Positions 1 through 6,391 are shown, counted from the stretch's first letter. The stretch is DNA of 6,391 nt from Clostridiales bacterium (GCA_021203425.1 JAJQBF010000158.1:1-6391), one strand, 5' to 3'. The notes: generated by a model from the sequence alone, not told the origin. Numbers and translations are program-made.

Positions 1-13
1 CTTATACATATTA

Positions 14-19
14 TATACT
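14..19 (+). promoter_or_regulatory. Candidate -10 box for the DivIVA-like gene
   Basis: TATACT matches the SigA -10 consensus TATAAT at five of six positions. It would place a transcription start near base 25, giving a leader of about 40 bases before the ATG at 66. The matching -35 element would lie just left of the window, so it cannot be checked. The surrounding sequence is very AT-rich and chance matches are common, so this is only a candidate. Confidence 0.3.
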
Positions 20-51
20 ATCACATTTTGTACGAAAAGTAAAACATTTTT

Positions 52-59
52 AGGGAGGG
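52..59 (+). promoter_or_regulatory. Ribosome binding site of the DivIVA-like gene
   Basis: AGGGAGGG is a strong anti-Shine-Dalgarno match ending six bases before the ATG at 66. It fixes the start of the downstream gene and explains why the protein begins so close to the conserved RKGYD motif. Confidence 0.75.
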
Positions 60-65
60 AATAAA

Positions 66-554
66 ATGCGGAATTTTAAAATCATCAGAAAAGGCTATGA
101 CACATTTGAAGTAGACCAATATATTCAAGACCTTGAAGAGCAAATAGCCGAATTTAAAGAAACGGAAAGATATATAAACAGAGCTTTAATAAACGCCGAA
201 ATTGCGGCTTCTGATGTTAAAACAAAGGCAGAAACCGAAAGCGCCGAAATTATAAGTCAGGCAAAAGCTCAGGCTGACAAAATTGTCGGCGATGCCAAAA
301 ACGAATCTGACAGACTCCTTTCAAAAACCCAAAACCAGATCGCCCTTATTCATCAGCGTGAAAAAGACAAAATGGAAAATCTTAAGCAGTTTGTTCAGGA
401 CAAAATCGATTTTCTGAACAGTTTTAATTCAGACTACTTAAGCCTTGTTAAAAAATATTTCGAAACCCCTAATAATGAAGAATTTGAAAAGCTGAATGAA
501 AGTCTTAAAAACATAACGGCTCTCATTGACAGCTTTCAAAACCCCGAACAGTGA
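66..554 (+). CDS. DivIVA-like coiled-coil protein
   Basis: The predicted protein has 162 residues. The first 25 carry the core of the DivIVA N-terminal domain: RKGYD at residues 8-12 followed by EVDQYI at 15-20. The rest is almost entirely charged, heptad-like helix. Residues 40-85 are rich in Ala, Glu and Lys (AEIISQAKAQADKI and similar), a pattern shared by DivIVA/GpsB/SepIVA relatives and by ATP-synthase b-subunit stalks. There is no signal peptide or membrane segment. Family knowledge: DivIVA proteins form cytoplasmic coiled-coil oligomers that sit at curved membrane and recruit division, wall-growth or chromosome-anchoring partners. At 162 residues it is close to the size of B. subtilis DivIVA, but the usual N-terminal extension (MPLTPLDI-type, with the membrane-inserting loop) is missing. 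A coiled-coil protein of another family is possible, but the RKGYD/EVDQYI pair makes DivIVA the best call. The exact role and partner are unknown. The gene converges on the amidase gene. Confidence 0.8.
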   Translation: MRNFKIIRKGYDTFEVDQYIQDLEEQIAEFKETERYINRALINAEIAASDVKTKAETESAEIISQAKAQADKIVGDAKNESDRLLSKTQNQIALIHQREKDKMENLKQFVQDKIDFLNSFNSDYLSLVKKYFETPNNEEFEKLNESLKNITALIDSFQNPEQ

Positions 555-575
555 TAATATTATTTGCCTAACACA

Positions 576-603
576 AAAAACCGCCGTAACTGACGGTTTT
601 TTT
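576..603. terminator. Bidirectional intrinsic terminator between convergent genes
   Basis: A run of A residues is followed by CCGCCGT, a short AACTG loop, ACGG and seven T residues. The stem can form as CCGT/ACGG (584-587 with 593-596), or as an A-rich outer stem in which AAAAAACCG pairs with CGGTTTTTT. Read on the plus strand it ends in T7, and read on the minus strand it ends in T6. It can therefore stop transcription from the DivIVA-like gene (stop at 554) and from the amidase gene (stop at 612) in the 57-base gap between them. The GC part of the stem is short, so its efficiency may be modest. Confidence 0.7.
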
Positions 604-611
604 CATGCATT

Positions 612-1142
612 TTATGAGGTAAATTCAATTATACCGTTTGAAAGCCCGACGGCGCAGCTTTGGCGGAACTCAGGTGTTTCCAAAAGCCGTGCCTCCGTCG
701 GATTTGTTAAAAACGCAAGTTCAACAAGTATCGCCGGCATCTTCGTCAGCCTTAAAACAGCCAGATTTCTGGCGAATATGCCTATATCTCTTAAGTTAAT
801 TTGAGCAACAAGGGCATTGTTTACCGTTTCGGCAAAGCTCTGCGCCCTTATTCCCTCTCTGTAATAAAATGTTTCCGTACCCCCTATAGATGGATCGGTG
901 TTTGAGTTGCAGTGTATACTTACGTAATAGTCTGCGCCCCAGTCATTTGCCCGCTTTGCCCTTTCGGCAAGGCTTAATGTTTCGTCCCCCATGTGAGAAT
1001 ATTCTATGTCATAGCCTCTGCCTGCCAAAATTTCACCTAACCGCAGTGAAACGTCTAAATTTACCTCTGCCTCTTCCAAACCGTCTATGCCTATGGCTCC
1101 CGGGTTTACTCCTCCGTGACCCGGGTCTATAAATATCTTCAT
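612..1142 (-). CDS. N-acetylmuramoyl-L-alanine amidase (Amidase_3 family), no signal peptide
   Basis: This 176-residue protein is a complete Amidase_3 catalytic domain, a zinc hydrolase that cleaves the amide bond between N-acetylmuramic acid and the L-alanine of the stem peptide. Visible motifs are DPGHGG (residues 6-11, zinc ligand His9), E24 within EEAEVNL (second ligand), SIHCNS (75-80, third ligand His77), the GGTETFYY strand (87-94) and VELAFLTNP (140-148) with catalytic Glu141. All expected catalytic residues are present. The domain begins at residue 2, so there is no signal peptide, membrane anchor or wall-binding repeat. An in-frame TGA at 1164-1166 and no other start codon before the ATG rule out a longer N-terminus. 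The start is supported by GGAAGTGA seven bases upstream. It is shorter than exported CwlD-like amidases and resembles the catalytic part of phage endolysins, but no phage genes surround it. It is the last gene of the minus-strand run, 74 bases after the carboxypeptidase gene. How it would reach the wall is unknown. Confidence 0.92.
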   Translation of the reverse strand: MKIFIDPGHGGVNPGAIGIDGLEEAEVNLDVSLRLGEILAGRGYDIEYSHMGDETLSLAERAKRANDWGADYYVSIHCNSNTDPSIGGTETFYYREGIRAQSFAETVNNALVAQINLRDIGIFARNLAVLRLTKMPAILVELAFLTNPTEARLLETPEFRQSCAVGLSNGIIEFTS

Positions 1143-1149
1143 AACAAAT

Positions 1150-1157
1150 TCACTTCC
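1150..1157 (-). promoter_or_regulatory. Ribosome binding site of the amidase gene
   Basis: On the minus strand this reads GGAAGTGA, seven of eight positions of GGAGGTGA, with a seven-base spacer to the ATG at 1142. Together with the in-frame stop at 1164-1166, it fixes the amidase start and confirms that there is no encoded leader peptide. Confidence 0.65.
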
Positions 1158-1179
1158 GAAATATCATCTTCATATATTT

Positions 1180-1208
1180 ATATTAAAAACAAAGCAAATA
1201 TGTTACAA
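1180..1208 (-). promoter_or_regulatory. Candidate SigA-type promoter for the amidase gene
   Basis: On the minus strand TTGTAA (1208-1203) and TAATAT (1185-1180) are separated by 17 bases, each matching its consensus at four of six positions. It lies in the 74-base gap after the carboxypeptidase stop, and no terminator precedes it. If real, it would allow separate expression of the amidase on top of read-through from upstream. The gap is very AT-rich, so a chance match is quite possible. Confidence 0.3.
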
Positions 1209-1216
1209 AAACGGTT

Positions 1217-2341
1217 TCAGTATGTCATATTAAGCCACCTGTAAATAATTTTTTTGAATAAATAATCAAAGGTATGTCTTTCCACTGTTTCTGCGGAAAC
1301 AAGATTGACACTTTCCTGCTTTTCTCCGTCAACAAATATATCGGCAAAACCCACAATATCCCCCTTATATACGGGCGCCTCGGTTTCGGGACAGTTTACT
1401 TCGATTTCTGTCTGCTCCCCTTCTTTTAAGGGCAGACTTAAGCCCCTTTCAAAAACAACCTTCGCCGACTGTTCATCTCCGTTTAAAACCAAAAGCTCCC
1501 CTGCCTCGTTTCCTTCCTTAACAACCTCTTTAATCTCAAAATTGTTAAAGCCATAGTCGAGCAGCTTTTTTGTGTCGGTCCACTTGTTTGCCTTTCCGGC
1601 TGCTCCCCAGCCGCTTGCCAAAACAACGGAAATAAGAGTCATACCGTCTCTTTCCGCCGCCCATACAAAACAGTGGCCTGCCTTGCCCGTATAGCCTGTT
1701 TTCACCCCTATAGCCCTGGTATATTCGCTCAACAGTCTGTCGGTATTCGTAACGGAATAACTTCTTTTGCTTGTTTCAAAGGAATATGACGGTGTTTTTA
1801 TAATTTCCCTAAAGGTTTCGTTTTGAAGGGCATATTTTGTTATTACCGCCATATCCGACGCTGTAGAGTGGTGATCTTCCAAGTCAAGACCGTTTGGAGT
1901 TTTAAAAACAGTGTCTTTTGCCCCTATTCGCCTTGCCTCCTCTGTCATTTTCTCACAAAATTCCTCACTGCTGCCGCAAATATGTTCAGCTATCGCCACT
2001 GCCGCATCATTCGACGATTTAAGCATAAGGGCATAAAGCAGATCCTTAAGCTTGACCTCTTCCCCTTCCGACAGAAAAAGCTTTACTCTGGGCGCCGCCG
2101 CAGCATTCTTACCCACAACAGCAATATCATTTAAATCTGCGTGTTCAATAGTATAAACTGCCGTCATAATTTTAGTCGTGCTCGCCATAGCCATAGGGTT
2201 TTCACTGTTTTTCTCCCATAAAACCCTTCCGCTTTCAGCCTCAATCAAAACAGCTGCTTGGCTCTTAAGCTCCAAATCATCGGCAGCATAAACATTTCCG
2301 CAAAACAAAACAACCAAAACGGCAATAAGAATTTTTTTCAT
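1217..2341 (-). CDS. D-alanyl-D-alanine carboxypeptidase (PBP5/DacF-like, peptidase S11)
   Basis: This serine D,D-carboxypeptidase removes the terminal D-alanine from peptidoglycan pentapeptides outside the membrane, limiting cross-linking. I start it at the ATG at 2341 (374 residues): AAGGAAG lies eight bases upstream, and this start gives a classic signal peptide, with MKK, a hydrophobic stretch and a likely cleavage after VYA (residue 19). A longer reading frame opens at a GTG at 2404, adding 21 mostly basic residues that would bury the signal peptide, so it is unlikely. Active-site motifs are complete: STTK (Ser54 nucleophile, Lys57), SSN (109-111) and KTG (214-216). HHSTASDMA, typical of the family, lies between the last two. 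After the catalytic domain comes a beta-rich region (about 250-345) fitting the PBP5 C-terminal domain. The protein ends in a short basic, aromatic tail (YLFKKIIYRWL) that could be the amphipathic membrane anchor. B. subtilis has several paralogues (dacA, dacB, dacF), and I cannot say which is the true counterpart. It follows mfd by 88 bases. Confidence 0.93.
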   Translation of the reverse strand: MKKILIAVLVVLFCGNVYAADDLELKSQAAVLIEAESGRVLWEKNSENPMAMASTTKIMTAVYTIEHADLNDIAVVGKNAAAAPRVKLFLSEGEEVKLKDLLYALMLKSSNDAAVAIAEHICGSSEEFCEKMTEEARRIGAKDTVFKTPNGLDLEDHHSTASDMAVITKYALQNETFREIIKTPSYSFETSKRSYSVTNTDRLLSEYTRAIGVKTGYTGKAGHCFVWAAERDGMTLISVVLASGWGAAGKANKWTDTKKLLDYGFNNFEIKEVVKEGNEAGELLVLNGDEQSAKVVFERGLSLPLKEGEQTEIEVNCPETEAPVYKGDIVGFADIFVDGEKQESVNLVSAETVERHTFDYLFKKIIYRWLNMTY

Positions 2342-2349
2342 ATATATAT

Positions 2350-2356
2350 CTTCCTT
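2350..2356 (-). promoter_or_regulatory. Ribosome binding site deciding the carboxypeptidase start
   Basis: The minus strand reads AAGGAAG, eight bases before the ATG at 2341. It supports the internal ATG, with a signal peptide directly after it, over the upstream GTG at 2404. Confidence 0.65.
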
Positions 2357-2429
2357 ACGTTTTTTTACCGCTCTATTATTTGCTTTTTTCAGAAATATAT
2401 TCACACATAAACAGCCCTCTGCGGCAAAT

Positions 2430-5400
2430 TTATGAAATCTTGTCTATAAGCTCTGTCAGCTCTCCGATAAGCTCCGTGCCCTTTGTTTCGGTTTTATAAG
2501 TAAGGTAGGTGTCTCCCGACGCCGTAATTTGAATTCTGCCCCTCATTTCTCTTATAAGATTTAAAATCTTTTCGCCGTCGGGGTCCGCTCCCTGTTTAAA
2601 AGTAAATATAACATAGTGTTCCCGACCGGTAACAGCCGTAATTTTCAGCTTTCTTGCTTTTTCCTTCATAAGGGCAATGTTCATAAGATTTTCCACAACC
2701 TTCGGGTAGTCGCCGAACCTGTCTATAAGCTCGTCGCTGACCTCCTGAAAATCCTTTTGGTTGATAATATATGAAATCTTTTTGTACATTTCAAGTTTCT
2801 GAATCTCGTCTGAAATATAAGTGTCGGGAATAAAAGCGTTAACGCTTATATCTATAAGTGTATCTACCGGTTCTTCGGTCTTTTCGCCTTTAAGCTCCCT
2901 TATAGCCTTATCCAGAATCTTACAATACATATCATAGCCTATTTTATCCATATGACCATGCTGATTTGCCCCTAAAAGATCCCCTGCTCCCCTTATTTCC
3001 AAATCTCTTAAAGCAACCTTAAAGCCCGAACCGAATTCGGTAAACTCTTTAATTGTTTTAAGTCTTTTTTCCGAAACCTCACTGGGGATTTTATCCTTTT
3101 TATACATAAGATAACAATAAGCCTGTTTATTCGCTCTTCCAACACGGCCTCTGAGCTGATAAAGCTGGCTCAATCCCATATAATCGGCATTCTCAATTAT
3201 AATAGTATTAACATTCTGAATATCCATTCCCGTTTCTATAATTGTTGTACAAACAAGAACATCGATATCCTTATTCAAAAAGTCTTCCAAAACGCTCTCA
3301 AGCTGTTTTTCTTTCATCTGCCCGTGACTTACTCCTACTTTTGCCTCGGGTATAAGGGCTCTTACCTTTTCTGCCGTTTCTTCTATTGTCTGAACCCTGT
3401 TATGAAGATAATAAACCTGTCCCCCTTGGCTCAGTTCTCTTAAAATCGCCGTTCTGACAGTTTCCTCGCTGTATTCCATAACATAAGTCTGAACAGGCAG
3501 TCTGTCCTGAGGGGGTTCGTTTAAAATACTCATATCTCTTATGCCGCTTAAGCTCATATGAAGAGTACGTGGAATAGGCGTTGCACTCAGTGTCAAAACA
3601 TCTACATCTTCCGTAATTCTTTTAAGCTTTTCCTTATGCCCTACTCCGAAACGCTGTTCCTCGTCTACAATTACAAGCCCCAAATCTTTAAATTCTATAT
3701 CCTTCGACAGCAGTCTGTGTGTTCCCACAACAAAGTCACACTCTCCGCTTTTAAGTCTTTCAACTGTCTTTTTCTGTTCACTCTGAGACTTAAACCTTGA
3801 AAGAACCTCTATTGTTATGGGATAATCCTTAAATCGCTCCTTTATATTCTGATAGTGCTGATTTGCAAGAATTGTTGTAGGCACAAGAAAAGCCACCTGT
3901 TTACTGTCGCAAATAGCCTTAAAAGCCGCTCTCAAAGCAACCTCTGTTTTTCCGTAGCTTACGTCTCCGCAGATTAGTCTGTCCATAATCTTGCCGTCTT
4001 CCATATCCTCCTTTATGTCTTCAACAGCCTCAAGCTGACCGTCGGTTTCTTCAAAAGGAAAGGCCTCTTCAAACTCAGCCTGCCAAACAGTATCGGGAGA
4101 ATATCTGTAGCCTTTTTTTACCTGTCTTTTTCCGTAAAGCTCTACAATATCAAAAGCAAGAGCCTTAACGGCAGTTCTTGCTTTTGCTTTAGCTTTAGCC
4201 CAAGATGCTCCGCCTAAACTGTCAAGTTTAAGCTTTTCGGTGTCTCCGCCGATATACTTCTGAACAAGCTCCATTTGGTTTACGGAAACATAAAGCTTGC
4301 CCCCTTCGCCATATTCAATACATAAATAATCCTTTAAAAATCCGTCGGACTCAACGTGTTCAATGCCTCTGAAAATACCTATTCCGTGATTTTCATGAAC
4401 AACATAATCACCTATTTTCAAATCTGAAAAAGCCGATATTCCGGCTGTGTCCGAAGAGTTTGCCCTTTTTTTCTTCTTTTTAGCCGACACTCTTCCGCTT
4501 TCGTTTAAAAGAATAAGCTTTTTTTCTTCAAACACAAAAGATGGCAAAGCTCCTTTTGAAACACAAACCGTTCTTTTTTCGGGATATTTATCTGTTTGAA
4601 GACTTATACCGCCTTCAGTCAGCGATTCAACTATATTTCTCATATTCTGGGTTGTTGAAGTCAAAACAATAACCCTATAATCCATATCGAAATATGACTT
4701 TATTCTCTTACAAAGTTCTCCGAGATTTCTGCCGTAACTGTCTGCCGCTTTAGATTTAAAATCTATAGTATTTTTTTCGCCGCTGTCATAAAATTCATTT
4801 ATAACTATTTTCTTATGCCCGTTCCAAAATGATTCTATATCGGCAGGAGAATAAATCAAATCTTTTTCAAGTGAAAGCGCCTTTCCCTTTTCAAGCCTTT
4901 CCGCAGCATTCTCGGAAAATTCTTCATAAACATTTTTCTGCCTTGTCTTTATTTTGTTGTACTCATTTAAAAACACAACGCAGTCCTCAAAAAGATAGTC
5001 AAAAACCGAAACTGTCTTATCATAAAAATAATTTATATATTTCTCAATTCCGCCGAAACTCTTTTCTTCTCTGATTCTTTCAGCAGCAGCCTTATCCTCT
5101 TTTTCAATAAGGTCTGCTCCTTTTAAAAGTTCCTTTTCACTGCATATAAGCTCTCTGAAGGGATATATGTCAACCTCTTTAATTTTATTAACAGATCTCT
5201 GAGAAAAATTGTCCGTTGTTCTCATTGTGTCGATTTCATCTCCCCAAAGCTCAATTCTGACAGGGGTCCGGTTGTTCGGCGAAAAAATATCTATAATTCC
5301 TCCTCTTACGGAAAACTGACCGCAGCCCTCAACCTGTGAACAGCTTTCATAGCCCATAAGCACAAGTTTTTTCGAAAGCTCTTCAACATTGATTTCGTCA

Positions 5401-5816
5401 CCTTCCGAAAAATGTATGATATTTTTCTTAAAAACCGCCGGCTCCATAAGCCTGTCGAAAAGTCCCTCCGCCGAAATAACGACAAAATCGGCTTTGCCGC
5501 TGAAAACAGCCTCAAAAACCTCAAACCTCTGCTTTACAATTTCCGCCGACTTAATGTCAGCCGAATAAAATACAATATCCTTTGCGGGATAAAAATAAAC
5601 ATTTTCACAAATCAAAGAAAGGCAACAGTAAAAGTCTCTCGCCTTAATCTCATTTTCACATATTATGACCGCTTTCTTTCCGAGTTTTTTAACCGTTTCG
5701 GAAATAATAATGGGCTTAAGCCCTTCGGCTGCCCCTGTGACAAATACATCGCCTTCAGCCGCCGAAAGCCTTTCAAAGCTCTCCGAACCTTTTAAAATTT
5801 CACCCACATCAAACAT
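2430..5816 (-). CDS. mfd: Transcription-repair coupling factor Mfd
   Basis: Mfd is a cytoplasmic DNA translocase that pushes or removes RNA polymerase stalled at DNA lesions and recruits UvrA for nucleotide excision repair. At 1128 residues it is full length (E. coli has about 1148). Domains in order: a UvrB-like N-terminal region with a degenerate, ATPase-dead P-loop (VTGAAEGLK, 26-34) and the VRGGIIDIF strand (170-178); a variable linker with five lysines (446-450); the CarD-like RNA polymerase-interaction domain (about 465-525, KIGDYVVHENHGIGIF); the RecG-like motor with Walker A GDVSYGKTE (617-625), DEEQ box (718-721), SATPIPRT (744-751) and RGRVGR (889-894); the RGAGDLLG motif (942-949) with the following NQHGH; and a C-terminal regulatory domain (about 985-1100). 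The ATG lies inside the end of pth (8-base overlap), with AAGGG nine bases upstream. The usual Walker A glycine at 620 is serine, which still fits GxxxxGKT. No terminator follows, so read-through into the carboxypeptidase gene is possible. Confidence 0.98.
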   Translation of the reverse strand: MFDVGEILKGSESFERLSAAEGDVFVTGAAEGLKPIIISETVKKLGKKAVIICENEIKARDFYCCLSLICENVYFYPAKDIVFYSADIKSAEIVKQRFEVFEAVFSGKADFVVISAEGLFDRLMEPAVFKKNIIHFSEGDEINVEELSKKLVLMGYESCSQVEGCGQFSVRGGIIDIFSPNNRTPVRIELWGDEIDTMRTTDNFSQRSVNKIKEVDIYPFRELICSEKELLKGADLIEKEDKAAAERIREEKSFGGIEKYINYFYDKTVSVFDYLFEDCVVFLNEYNKIKTRQKNVYEEFSENAAERLEKGKALSLEKDLIYSPADIESFWNGHKKIVINEFYDSGEKNTIDFKSKAADSYGRNLGELCKRIKSYFDMDYRVIVLTSTTQNMRNIVESLTEGGISLQTDKYPEKRTVCVSKGALPSFVFEEKKLILLNESGRVSAKKKKKRANSSDTAGISAFSDLKIGDYVVHENHGIGIFRGIEHVESDGFLKDYLCIEYGEGGKLYVSVNQMELVQKYIGGDTEKLKLDSLGGASWAKAKAKARTAVKALAFDIVELYGKRQVKKGYRYSPDTVWQAEFEEAFPFEETDGQLEAVEDIKEDMEDGKIMDRLICGDVSYGKTEVALRAAFKAICDSKQVAFLVPTTILANQHYQNIKERFKDYPITIEVLSRFKSQSEQKKTVERLKSGECDFVVGTHRLLSKDIEFKDLGLVIVDEEQRFGVGHKEKLKRITEDVDVLTLSATPIPRTLHMSLSGIRDMSILNEPPQDRLPVQTYVMEYSEETVRTAILRELSQGGQVYYLHNRVQTIEETAEKVRALIPEAKVGVSHGQMKEKQLESVLEDFLNKDIDVLVCTTIIETGMDIQNVNTIIIENADYMGLSQLYQLRGRVGRANKQAYCYLMYKKDKIPSEVSEKRLKTIKEFTEFGSGFKVALRDLEIRGAGDLLGANQHGHMDKIGYDMYCKILDKAIRELKGEKTEEPVDTLIDISVNAFIPDTYISDEIQKLEMYKKISYIINQKDFQEVSDELIDRFGDYPKVVENLMNIALMKEKARKLKITAVTGREHYVIFTFKQGADPDGEKILNLIREMRGRIQITASGDTYLTYKTETKGTELIGELTELIDKIS

Positions 5817-6391
5817 TTTCCTTAACCCTTACCTTTTTATTATAAAGTCCCATAGCTCCGTTTATATCTCCCTTCAAAATCATTTTAACACTGTCTCCGG
5901 CGTCGGTTATGCCTTTAATAATATCTTCCCCTTCTTCACTCATAAAGTGCGAAAGAACCCAGTCCTTTAAATCCATACGAAGGGGTTTTTCCCCCACGCC
6001 TACCCTTACTCTCGTAAAGTTCTCACTGCCCAGTCTTTCAATAATATTTCTCAGCCCCTTTTGACCGCCGTCGCTGCCCTGCCTTCTTATCCTTACAGAA
6101 CCCACAGGAAGATTAATATCGTCACAACAGACAATAAGCTTATCCAAAGGCAGCTTATAAAAATTAACCGCCTGAGCCACACAGTTTCCGCTTAAATTCA
6201 TATATGTCAGGGGTTTCAAAAGCATAACCTTCTCCCCCTCAATAATTCCCTCACCACTGATTCCGTTAAATCTGCTTTTGTTTATATTTATATTATAATC
6301 ATAAGCCAGCTTGTCTATAACCTCAAAGCCGGTGTTATGCCTTGTATATTTATATTCTCTCCCTGGATTTCCCAACCCAACTATTATATAC
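5809..6391 (-). CDS. pth: Peptidyl-tRNA hydrolase, 5' end cut by the window
   Basis: Pth frees tRNA from peptidyl-tRNAs that drop off the ribosome, an essential recycling step in the cytoplasm. The frame stays open to the right edge and reads YIIVGLGNPGREY. The last base of the window is G on this strand, so it is very probably the third base of an ATG start, giving a protein of 194 residues, normal for the family. The TTG at 6375 is Leu7 of the GLGNPG motif and not a start. In this numbering the family residues are Asn9, catalytic His19 (RHNTGF), KPLTYMNLSG (60-69) with Asn66, and Asp91 (DDINLPVG). The next conserved loop, normally GGHNG, reads GGQKG (109-113), so the usual His-Asn pair is Gln111-Lys112. 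The 3' end overlaps the mfd start by 8 bases, which suggests translational coupling. The promoter lies outside the window. In B. subtilis the orthologue is called spoVC. Confidence 0.96.
   Translation of the reverse strand, partial: YIIVGLGNPGREYKYTRHNTGFEVIDKLAYDYNININKSRFNGISGEGIIEGEKVMLLKPLTYMNLSGNCVAQAVNFYKLPLDKLIVCCDDINLPVGSVRIRRQGSDGGQKGLRNIIERLGSENFTRVRVGVGEKPLRMDLKDWVLSHFMSEEGEDIIKGITDAGDSVKMILKGDINGAMGLYNKKVRVKENV
5826..5830 (-). promoter_or_regulatory. Ribosome binding site of mfd, inside pth
   Basis: AAGGG on the minus strand lies nine bases before the mfd ATG at 5816, within the last codons of pth. A second AAGGA sits only two bases before the ATG and is too close to be useful. 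Because the site is inside translated pth sequence, ribosomes finishing pth could restart on mfd. Confidence 0.5.

Noticed and set aside
526..804. Plus-strand open frame of 92 codons overlapping the end of the DivIVA-like gene and the amidase
   Set aside because: It runs through the terminator hairpin and antisense to the conserved amidase C-terminus, with no ribosome binding site or domain.
1150..1174. Seven-codon ATG-to-TGA reading frame just upstream of the amidase as a regulatory leader peptide
   Set aside because: It has no ribosome binding site of its own and no attenuator-like hairpin follows. It appears to be chance.
2376..2403. Possible SigF/SigG-type promoter before the carboxypeptidase gene (TGAATA, 15 bases, CAAATAA on the minus strand)
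   Set aside because: The -35-like element fits a SigG consensus, but the spacer is short and the -10-like element is poor. In AT-rich sequence this is too weak to claim, though it would fit a DacF-like role.
2342..2404. GTG-started 21-residue N-terminal extension of the carboxypeptidase
   Set aside because: It has no good ribosome binding site, is rich in Lys/Arg/Asn, and would put the signal peptide inside the protein. The ATG at 2341 has AAGGAAG at a good distance.
4465..4484. A-rich tract in the mfd linker (five Lys codons with a run of seven A) as a frameshift site
   Set aside because: The frame continues through to a full-length, well-conserved Mfd. No stimulatory hairpin was recognised, and a lysine-rich linker before the CarD-like domain explains the tract.
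5412..5795. Plus-strand open frame of 127 codons opposite the mfd N-terminus
   Set aside because: It is antisense to a clearly conserved coding region, has a basic low-complexity composition and shows no recognisable domain. It is a shadow of mfd codon usage.
6373..6375. TTG as the start of pth
   Set aside because: It encodes Leu in the conserved GLGNPG motif. Six in-frame residues (presumed M, then YIIVG) precede it and match the usual Pth N-terminus, so the true start is at the window edge.

Overview
The window looks like a chromosomal housekeeping segment from a low-to-moderate GC Bacillota, most likely a member of the Clostridia. The grounds are strong GGAGG-type ribosome binding sites, a DivIVA-family protein, a DacF-like D,D-carboxypeptidase, an Amidase_3 peptidoglycan amidase, and a pth-mfd gene pair. 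That gene pair is familiar from the spoVC(pth)-mfd region of Bacillota. The species cannot be named from the sequence alone. I see no phage, transposon, CRISPR or RNA-gene signature.

Layout: at the left, one plus-strand gene (66-554) encodes a short DivIVA-like coiled-coil protein. It ends at a compact bidirectional terminator (about 576-603). Everything to the right lies on the minus strand. In transcription order this is pth (peptidyl-tRNA hydrolase, cut by the right edge within its presumed start codon), mfd (transcription-repair coupling factor, 8-base overlap with pth), a D-alanyl-D-alanine carboxypeptidase with a signal peptide, and a small signal-less N-acetylmuramoyl-L-alanine amidase. 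The amidase converges on the DivIVA-like gene across the shared terminator. No stretch over 300 bases lacks a gene; the longest gaps are under 100 bases.

How the genes fit together: pth and mfd are translation and DNA-repair housekeeping genes and look translationally coupled. The two downstream genes act on peptidoglycan, one trimming the stem peptide's terminal D-alanine and the other cutting the stem peptide from the glycan. The convergent DivIVA-like protein belongs to a family that organises poles, septa and cell-wall growth. The left third is therefore a small cell-envelope cluster next to an information-processing pair. No terminator is visible between the four minus-strand genes, so read-through is possible. 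There is a candidate promoter just ahead of the amidase.

I found no convincing undescribed system. The points most worth checking are a Pth that lacks the usual His-Asn pair in its GGHNG loop (Gln-Lys instead), an amidase that is a bare catalytic domain with no export signal, and a DivIVA-like protein missing the usual N-terminal membrane-binding extension.
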